Below, one piece after another: positions 56,835 to 64,000 of a DNA stretch of 64,000 nt. Location of the stretch: positions 124,599,537-124,663,536 of the forward strand of contig CM035164.1 in assembly GCA_020205615.1 (NCBI GenBank), given 5' to 3'. Position 1 is the first letter of the stretch. Each line of letters begins with the position of its first letter. The notes beneath the pieces were generated by a model that was not told the DNA's origin, did not search any database, and worked only from the letters and a program-made list of their open reading frames with translations. Source of the DNA: Panax quinquefolius. Lineage: Eukaryota > Streptophyta > Magnoliopsida > Apiales > Araliaceae. A program made the translations under genes and the position numbers.

Positions 56835-56861
56835 ATTGTTGAACAAAAAGTCGTCGAGATC

Positions 56862-57644
56862 CTGGTTAAGAAAAAAAATAATTAAAAAAGAAAGGAAATC
56901 TGAACTAAAATTCATTTACTATAAATTTGAGGAAATGATCATATAATATGTACATAGTTTGACTAAGAACAAGATATGTTCATATAATATACCCAAATGA
57001 AGCCAAAAAAAAACTATATCCATATATTCATTTATTACAAAGATAACTGAAGGCAGTCCAAACTACAAATTCATTTATTACGAATCTAAGATATTCCAAG
57101 TATACAAGCTAAAAATAGTAGATATGTACAAAAATTCTAATCAGATTATGCCAGCCTTATCTTGGTATCATTTAATAGTTCTACAATTCATTTATTACAA
57201 AGATAAACAAAGAAAGGCGGTCTGAAATACAATTCATTTATTACAAATTTGGGAGAAAATGCTCCAAGTACATATTTTAACCATCAGTAGTTATATAATC
57301 CCGTAAAGAAGCCATAGAATCAATCTTTATACAAACTCCACTTAAAGATAAAAATAAATGGTATGGGATAATGTGTCTAAAAGCTCAAGTGGAAAAAGAA
57401 GAAGCTCAAGAAACAATACAAGCTTATCAATATATTCAGTAATTCATACATAAAATCAAGAATAAGCACGTACTGATGAAAACAAATAGGAGTAATAATA
57501 TTGCTTTGAGATGAATCAAAAAATTTAAAAACAGATTTACTCTGCAAAACCACCAGTAGAGAAACAACAAAACTATAGTATATTATAAATGTATGTTCTG
57601 AGCTGCACTAATAAACAATGATCATCAACTAGAACCTTTTAGGA
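56862..57644 (-). other. 5' leader intron of the RING gene, unduplicated part
   Basis: AT-rich. It begins (minus sense end) with the AACCAG acceptor of the first coding exon. TTCATTTATTACAAA is reiterated at about 57,026, 57,067, 57,186 and 57,232. No gene. Confidence 0.5.
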
Positions 57645-58105
57645 GGACAGCATATTCCTGAAACGTCTCACAAAGTTCAAACTTCTGCTTCAAATAACTC
57701 TTCGGGTTGGAAGGACTTTAGAAAATATAACGCAAAAAAGTATAGGCTTAAATATAAATTACTATCCAAAACTATTACTCTTTTTTCACTTCGGTGATCC
57801 ACCTTTTAATTTTTTAATCAAGTGATTAAACTTTCAATTTTTTCCACTTTCGTTCAATTGGAATTGTCATGTCACAAATTGATGACGTGGCACAGACACG
57901 TGGCATTTTAGTTATGATGTGTCAAAAATAAATAATTTTTTATTTAATTATTATCATTTTAATTAAATAAAAGGATAAAAGTATAACAAAACATAACATG
58001 TACTAATTATTAAAAAGTAAAACCAAAATTAACCAATCTCCTCTCTCTTATTCCATCAGTGGGTTGAGATACAATTCAATTCAACAATGAAAATATATGT
58101 ATATA

Positions 58106-58107
<2 letters not shown>

Positions 58108-58189
<82 letters not shown>
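58108..58189. repeat. Compound AC/AT microsatellite in the MULE
   Basis: About 19 AC units followed directly by about 21 AT units. Confidence 0.95.
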
Positions 58190-58191
<2 letters not shown>

Positions 58192-58458
58192 AGCTCCAGT
58201 TATTGTATTCAATAGCATATATATCCACTCAACTACCCAAGAAACACTCACCAACCAAGAAAAACAGAGAATTGAAGAAGACTACTGTGAATTTTGGGTG
58301 TTTGATAAGTTTTCACATTTATGGGTTTGTTTTGGTTTTTGTACTTTATTTTGAGTCTCAGATCTCTAGGGAATTGAATTGAATTGAAGATGTTCAATGA
58401 CAACTCAAAAGCAAGGTAAAGAGTTCATAATCTCTGGGGATTTCAATGAAACATAGCA

Positions 58459-58622
58459 AGATGTGGCGGGTCGTGTCCCGTGGCCTGCGCATTCCAACTA
58501 AGAAATCCATCTCCGATGAAACCCTCCGAGACATCAGCATACAGATATTGAAAGATGTGGCGGGTCATGTCCTGTGGCCTGCGCATTCCAGCGAAGAGAT
58601 CCATGTCCGGTGAAACCCTCAA
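58459..58622. repeat. Doubled 70-base block in the MULE interior
   Basis: GATGTGGCGGGTC...TGTGGCCTGCGCATTCCA...GATGAAACCCTC appears twice, 93 bases apart. It is far richer in G+C than the arms. On the minus strand it can be read as a short protein-like stretch in part, so it may be captured host DNA. No family recognised. Confidence 0.6.
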
Positions 58623-59285
58623 ACCTCACTTCCACATATTAAATTCATTTCACTTTTAATTGTTGAATTGAATTGGGTCTCAACTCACTGATGAATAAGA
58701 GAGAGGAGATTGGTTAATTTTGATTTTGATTTTTAATAATTAGTGATGTTATCTTTTGTTATGTTTTTATCCTTTTAATTAATTAAAATGATAATAATTA
58801 AATAAAAAAATATTTCTTTTTGACACATAACTAAAATGCCACATGTCTGTGCCACATCATCAATTTGACATTACAGTTTCAATTGAACGAAAGTGGAAAA
58901 AATTGAAAGTTTAATCACCTAATTGAAAAAATTAAAAGGTGAATCACCGAAGTAGAAAAAAGATAATAGTTTAGGATAATAATTTATATTTAAGCCAAAA
59001 GTATATCACTGAAGTACAAACAAAACCACGGATTAAAACCTGCCTAAAGGAAAATGTCTATTTTCTTATTAAAACAAATGCCAATCTAAATTTGATATTT
59101 AAAGTTCAGGAGATGAAGGTACATTTACATTATGAAAATGAATATTTATAAATTGCTTTTATTTCTTTTTCCATTTGTTAACCTGATTAGATATAGTTAT
59201 GAGCAACAACACTATGATGCAGATATTTCTAGAAGTGAAAAAATTACTAATACATTTGTTCTTGCTATCCTTCCAACCAAATTAC

Positions 59286-59409
59286 TTTTTTTTTTTTTTT
59301 GCTAGTTTTTAGCTGAAATCTTAACATCCCTGCCCAAGGCAGGAATGGATCCCAAGACCTCTCTTGCACCCAATGCCTATGAGTAGTTGTTTTACATTGA
59401 GCCCAGAGA
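59286..59409 (-). mobile_element. SINE-like insertion
   Basis: On the minus strand it ends in an A-run of 15, and its body has a tRNA-like GGTCTTGGGATCC box preceded by GGGCTCAATG. The other duplicate copy runs CCAAATTAC-TGCCTTACC with no insert (61,073/61,074), which gives the exact length of 124 bases. No clear target duplication. Confidence 0.65.
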
Positions 59410-60257
59410 TGCCTTACCCCATGCCCTAAGAATAGTCCAACCACAAAAACCAATAATAAGAAGCATAATCGAACCAAAACCAACAGCTGCTAAATGTACC
59501 CTAAGCATCCAAACTTTAATCATCACCTTTTGAAAATGGTACAAACCAAATTTCACACAAACATAATCTATTACCTCTTAAAGTACCAAAAAGGGAAACA
59601 ATTAATGAAACTACAGGTAAACTAGCAAATCATTTTCCCAATTAGCAATCGTTGGTGATGAGAATAAAAATAAGGCCAAAATAAACAAAATTGTTACATT
59701 TCATAGAAAGTAAATTACTTGTTGGAGTAGAAAGTTTCAAACGTGGAATTAAAAACTGACAGGAAGTAATATTAAGTATGTGGATTTCCGTTCCATGGCT
59801 TTTATCTGGAAATGAGCAGATGATAACAAAACCCATTTAGAATGAATGCAACCAAATTTGGTAAAGATATAACTATCACAAGCATACCACCACCAAATAT
59901 TAAATAAAATTACAATAAATACATAAATAAAAACAAAACCCTACCTTTTTATCATTAACAATATTGCAAGGTTCACCTTTTAATATTAATGGAAGTATAT
60001 CAATTATGGGGCTCCTGTATGAATCAAAGAAAAGCCCTATTTTTGAGTCAAAAATTAAGGTTCAAGCATCCAACTTACAATCAACATAAAACCCATCAAA
60101 ATAATCAATTTTAGCAGCTAATGCTTATACATATGTGCATAACCAAAAACAATATTCGTTTTTTAGAGAATCAAAAATGAAATAGAAATTAGAAGATAAA
60201 TAGTGGGAAACAAAGGTCAGTAAAGAGAAAATTAGTTGTGAGTAACGATAAACTCAC

Positions 60258-60400
60258 CAATTTTAAGGATGATCAAACAGATGAAGAACTAGAGATCTGT
60301 GAGACAGATAAATCCCTGAAATTGAGAGAAAAGGAAAAAGAAAAAGAGAGAGAAAGAGAGTATCAATGGAAAAATCCCCTGTTCTCCTTCTATTGTTGTA
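60258..60400 (-). other. Proximal copy of the RING gene 5' leader exon
   Basis: The minus strand has a CT-rich run, then CTGTCTCACAGATCTCTAG..., ending TTG with donor GTGAGT at 60,257. It is about 90% or more like the distal copy by eye. If the proximal promoter is used, transcripts would start here. The right limit is approximate. Confidence 0.45.
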
Positions 60401-60520
60401 AGAGTAATTTACCGTTAACGGCGACGTGGCTGTTAGTATTTTGTCATTAATAGCCATCAGTAGTATATTTAACTTCCAAGATACCCTTTACTTGGAAAAA
60501 GGAATATGAATTAGAATGTT
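60401..60520 (-). promoter_or_regulatory. Proximal copy of the RING gene promoter
   Basis: The minus strand reads AACAGCCACGTCGCCGTTAACGG, with an ACGT core (CCACGTC) and TTAAATATACTACTGATGGC upstream as TATA-like sequence. The same elements occur in the distal copy at about 62,145-62,210. Confidence 0.4.
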
Positions 60521-61664
60521 TTTTTTTTGTTTTTTTAATAATTAAGGAAGAGGATAATAGTTAAAGAATGTTGTTATATATGATGATAAATTTATATTGA
60601 TATTAAATATCTACTTACGTAGATATATGAGATAAGAGAGTATAAAGAAGGAATTCACAAATTAGTATAGTATATAGGACAGTATATTCCTGACACGCCT
60701 CACAAAGTTAAAACTTCTGCTTCAAATAACTATACGGGTTGGAAGGACTTTAGAAAATATAAAGAAAAAAAGTATCACTGAAGTAGAAACCAAACCACAG
60801 ATTAAAACCTGCCTAAAGGAAAATGTTTATTTTCTTATTAAAACAAATGCCTATCACAGAGTTTGAACAATCTAAATTTGATATTTTAAGTTTAGGAGAT
60901 GAAGGTACATCTACATTATGAAAATGAACATTTATAAATTACTTTTATTTATTTTTCCATTTGTTAACCTGATTAGATATAGTTATAAGCAACAACACTA
61001 CGATGCAGATATTTCTAGAAGTGAAAAAATTACTAATACATTTTGTTCATGCTATTCTTCCAACCAAATTACTGCCTTACCACATACCCTCATAATAATT
61101 CAACCACAAAAACTAACAATAAGAAGCATAATCGAACCAACCAACAGCTGCTAAATGTACCCTAAACATCCAAACTTTAATCATCACCTTCTGAAAATGA
61201 TACAATCCAAATTTCACACAATCTATTACCTCTTAAAGTACCAAAAAGGGAAACAATTAATGAAACTACAGGTAAACTAGCGAAGTATTTTCCCAATTAG
61301 CAATTGTTGGTGACGAGAATAAAAATACGGCCAAAATAAACAAAACTGTTACATTTCATAGAAAGTAAATTACTTGTTGGAGTAGAAAGTTTCAAACGTT
61401 AAAATAAAAACTGACAGGAACTGATGTTAAGTATGTGGATTTCCGTTATTTCTTCTTCGTTGTTAACCCTAACTATTATGTTTATCACTATACGAGAATA
61501 GGCTAAAAGGTTCCATTGCTTTTATCTGGAAACAAGCAGATGATAACAAAACCCATTTAGAATGAATGCAACCAAATTTGGTAAAGATATAACTATCACA
61601 AGCATACTACCACCAAATATTCAATAAAATTACAACAAATGCATAAATAAAAACAAAACCCTAC

Positions 61665-61704
61665 CTTTTTATCATTAACGATATCCAGAGCTTGCAAGGG
61701 TCAC
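61665..61704 (-). other. Possible small 5' UTR exon of the RING gene
   Basis: The minus strand has acceptor ATTACAAG, then GTGACCCTTGCAAGCTCTGG..., ending AAAAAG with donor GTAGGG. The 40-base exon is plausible for a leader. In copy 1 the matching stretch (59,945-59,985) has lost about 10 bases inside. Confidence 0.35.
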
Positions 61705-61999
61705 CTTGTAATATAAATCTTGTTAATATTAATGGAAATATATCAATTTTGGGGCTCCTGTATAAATCAAAGAAAAGCCCTAATTTTGAGTCAGAATCTA
61801 AGGTTCGATCATCCAATTTACAATCAACATAAAACCCATCAAAATAATCAATTTTAACGGCTAATGTGTATACATATGTGCATAAACAAAAACAATATCC
61901 GTTTTTTAGAGGATCAAAAATGAAATAGAAATAGTAAATAAATAGTGGGAAACAGAGGCTGAGGAAAGAGAAAATTAGTGGTGAGTCAGATAAGCTTAC

Positions 62000-62110
62000 C
62001 AATTTGAAGGATGATCGAACAGATGAAGATCAAGAGATCTGTGAGACGGATAAGTTCCTGAAATTGAGAGAAAAAGGAAGGAGGAGAGAGAGAGAGTTTC
62101 AATGGAAAAT
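62000..62110 (-). other. Distal 5' leader exon of the RING gene
   Basis: A minus-strand CT-rich leader (CTCTCTCTCTCTCC...), then TCTCACAGATCTCTTG, ending CAAATTG with donor GTAAGC at 61,999. The strong donor favours a real first exon. The transcription start is not defined. Confidence 0.45.
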
Positions 62111-62225
62111 CCCCTGTTCTCCTTCTTCTATGTTGTAAGAGTAATTTACCGTTAACGGCGACGTGGCTGTTAGTATTTTGTCATTAATAGCCATTGGTAG
62201 TATATTTAACTTCCAAGGTACCCTT
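62111..62225 (-). promoter_or_regulatory. Distal promoter of the RING gene
   Basis: The minus strand contains TTAAATATACTACC (TATA-like) and ACAGCCACGTCGCCGTTAACGG with an ACGT core, followed by the CT-rich leader. This is inferred from layout only. Confidence 0.4.
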
Positions 62226-62412
62226 TACTTGGTAAAAGCCTAAAAGGAATATGAATTAGAATGTTTATTTTATTTTTTTATTTTTTAATAATTAAGAAAA
62301 AGGATAATAGTTAAAAAATGTTGTTATATATGATGATAAATTTATATTAATATTAAATATTTACCTACGTAGATATATGAGATACAAGAGTATAAAGAAT
62401 GAATTCACATAT

Positions 62413-63463
62413 TATTATTTTATTTTATTATTTTTAATCATAATCTATATTTGATATACATTTAACTGACACAAATCATTTTCCATAATTATATAAGAAT
62501 ATGTGATACTTTAGTACTCATTTTGTTCTGAATTCATTTTTAAATTTAAAATTGACACGATTCTTTTAAACCTTTTGAAAACAATAAATCTTATAGCTAA
62601 TAGTACTTTTTAAATAATTTATAATATTCATAATTATATAGACTAAAACTAAGAACCCGTGTCAAATTTGAGTTTGAAATTAATTTTAATAAATTAATAA
62701 TAATTTTACAAGTTGGAAAGGATGGTTTTTCTTAAATTTAAAATTATAGTACTAGGATACGAGTATTGCTTTTAGAATATGAATATTGGGGTAAAAATAC
62801 AAATATGTAAAATTATAAAACACTCATGTATAATTATTGGAAAAGTTCAATTTTGATATTTTCACATGGTCTCTCACATAGTAGAATGAGTCCCACCTTT
62901 ATGTGAGAAGAACACATGTTGAAATATCAAAATTACATGTGAAAATTTTATTTTCTTAATTATTTGTTATTTGTTTGAAAAAATTTACCATTTCAAATAT
63001 ATTTTTTACAATTTGTTCATCTTTTATAACAATTTACAATTTCAATGTCTTAGAATTTTTGATCATATAAGAAAAAAAAAAGAAGAAGAAAAAAAACGTT
63101 GGAATGTAATAACAAATGTTTTGGCTTAGCTTCTAAACCAACAACATGGCATTAAGTAGAAACCATGTGAATCTAACACTATCAAGAGTAGCAACTGTTT
63201 TGGCTCAACTTCTAAACCAACAACAACATGATCATCCGATCAATACAGTGCCGATACACATAGATAAATCACTTTTAATCCGCGTGTCGATACTGTAATA
63301 ATTAACTTTATACTAACCACTCCCGATTAGATAATTATAATATAGTAGTAGTAACTTTGAATGTTATTTACACCATCATCACTTACAAGAATTCCTTACT
63401 TGTGATGAGAGAGATCATTTCAAGTTCATTATTTAGCCTCACACAAATCAAAAACAATAAGTC
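62413..63463. other. AT-rich intergenic DNA
   Basis: No gene is seen. A foldback lies at 62,846-62,940. A 30-base stretch (GTTTTGGCT.A.CTTCTAAACC) occurs twice at about 63,118 and 63,198, 80 bases apart. Confidence 0.5.
62846..62940. mobile_element. Short foldback MITE
   Basis: Arms TTCAATTTTGATATTTTCAC and, inverted, the TTGAAATATCAAAATTACATG side pair closely. Inner CTCTCACATA and TATGTGAGAAG also pair, around AATGAGTCCCACC. Confidence 0.55.
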
Positions 63464-63756
63464 AGGGGATATTGTTTTAGTGACATTCTAGTGACATTTT
63501 TTTTTGGTTTTTTTTCAGAAGACATCTCAAAATATACAAGATTATTTATTTTAATCAATTTTATAAAAATAATATTTTAGGTATAATTTGGATACATACA
63601 AGAAATAAGGTTGTACAGACTGTACATACCTTGTTTCTTGTATGTGTTTAAATTACACCTAAAACACTGTTTTTTATAAAAATTTCAGTTAGAATAAATA
63701 CTATACATTTTTTAAAATGTACTACAAAAAAAAAGTCAGTAGAAAAATGTTCCCCT
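63464..63756. mobile_element. Near-palindromic foldback MITE (about 293 bases)
   Basis: The left half is the imperfect inverse of the right half along the whole length. Outer ends are AGGGGA and TCCCCT. Arms share TTTTAGGTRTAATTT, and the centre is ACATACAAGAAAYAAGGT ... GTACAG/CTGTAC with almost no loop. No coding frame. The target duplication is uncertain. Confidence 0.65.
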
Positions 63757-64000
63757 AGAAGGACTCAATCAAAAAATATAATACTTCTTCCATTCCAAAA
63801 TATAAAATTATTGTTGACTTTTTTGAAATTAATTTAAATTTAATATGAATTTTTAAAAAATTTATTTAATACAATGATAATAATTATAAAGCGCCTAAAA
63901 AATATTACTCACAGTAATATTTATTGTTTTATAATTTTTAATAAAGTATTTCAATTTATAATTTAAAAATATCTCAAATCGACTTTTAAAAATCAACAAC
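63757..64000. other. AT-rich intergenic DNA at the window edge
   Basis: No gene is seen. A half Stowaway-like sequence (ATACTTCTTCCATTCCAAAATATAAAATT) starts at 63,780 and may continue past the edge. Confidence 0.4.

Larger units (their letters stand above)
57745..58996. mobile_element. Non-autonomous Mutator-like element (TIR-MULE)
   Basis: Terminal inverted repeats of about 345 bases begin GGCTTAAATATAAATTA. Perfect 9-base direct repeats AAAAGTATA flank it (57,736-57,744 and 58,997-59,005), the Mutator hallmark. The other copy of the duplicated segment lacks it at the matching site. The interior holds an AC/AT microsatellite and a doubled 70-base block (58,459-58,532; 58,552-58,622). No transposase frame. 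Confidence 0.9.
57645..60665 (-). repeat. Tandem duplication copy 1 (proximal) of the RING gene promoter/leader
   Basis: Matches 60,666-62,412 along its length by eye once two insertions (57,745-58,996 and 59,286-59,409) are removed. It carries a first-exon-like segment near 60,258-60,400, with a minus-strand donor TTG|GTGAGT, and the upstream block with TTAACGGCGACGTGGCTG. Differences include loss of about 10 bases in the small leader exon and scattered substitutions. Confidence 0.85.
60666..62412 (-). repeat. Tandem duplication copy 2 (distal) of the RING gene promoter/leader
   Basis: Directly adjoins copy 1 head to tail (junction near AATTAGTATAGTATATAGGACAG). It lacks the MULE and SINE of copy 1, so it records their empty sites. 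It has its own extra stretch of about 66 bases (about 61,448-61,513), absent from copy 1, and keeps about 10 bases of a leader exon that copy 1 lost. Confidence 0.85.

Noticed and set aside
56835..56915. Upstream Met at 56,915 as the start of the RING protein
   Set aside because: The stretch before 56,861 is intron (TTTTTTTCTTAACCAG acceptor), and the family starts with MGHRN at 56,834.
58097..58354. 85-codon frame with His-Thr repeats
   Set aside because: Reads through the AC/AT microsatellite in the MULE; a by-product of composition.

Overview
This is nuclear DNA from a flowering plant, most likely a eudicot. The evidence is intron-containing genes with GT-AG introns, a RABA1-type Rab GTPase, plant Ty3/gypsy chromoviruses, a Ty1/copia element, and many MITEs (Stowaway, hAT, Harbinger, Mutator-like). 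No organelle or bacterial signature is seen. The species cannot be named from the sequence.

Region 1 (about 1-27,900) is transposon territory. Read from the right, it is a Russian-doll nest. The plus-strand chromovirus C (pol from 18,491, LTR to 27,883) is cut at 18,490 by the 5' LTR of a minus-strand copia element D. D is cut at 12,055 by the 5' LTR of minus-strand gypsy element B. B is cut at 4,793 by the 5' LTR of minus-strand gypsy element A, and A is itself interrupted near 990. Each element shows only the half facing right, so the missing halves should lie left of the window. All coding regions here are broken. C's 3' LTR also holds further LTR insertions, giving orientations + - + - +.

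Region 2 (about 27,900-31,600) is intergenic with Stowaway and hAT-like MITEs. Region 3 (31,614-48,833, plus strand) is a nine-exon gene whose product resembles the plant TATA-binding-protein-associated RNA polymerase I subunit A (TAF1A) family. Its introns are swollen by transposons. Intron 4 holds two long-TIR elements. Intron 7 (6.6 kb) holds a non-autonomous LTR retrotransposon with an hAT element in its 3' LTR, a second hAT element, and a Harbinger-type element carrying a 420-base C-rich tract.

Region 4 (50,316-51,865, plus) is a complete two-exon RABA1 (Rab11-like) GTPase gene. Region 5 (52,879 to about 62,110, minus) is a RING-H2 E3 ubiquitin ligase gene. Its first coding exon carries an apparent 1-base deletion that would remove the RING domain. 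Its promoter and 5' leader region is duplicated head to tail (57,645-60,665 and 60,666-62,412). The proximal copy gained a Mutator-like element and a SINE-like insert, and the other copy preserves both empty sites. The last 1.6 kb is AT-rich intergenic DNA with foldback MITEs.

The three genes have housekeeping-type roles (rRNA transcription, membrane traffic, ubiquitination). They form no operon or pathway, but their order appears to be conserved microsynteny. I found no new defence, metabolic or mobile system. The most informative parts are the nested insertions, the duplicated promoter with its datable insertions, the frameshift, and an in-frame 39-base duplication in the TAF1A-like gene.
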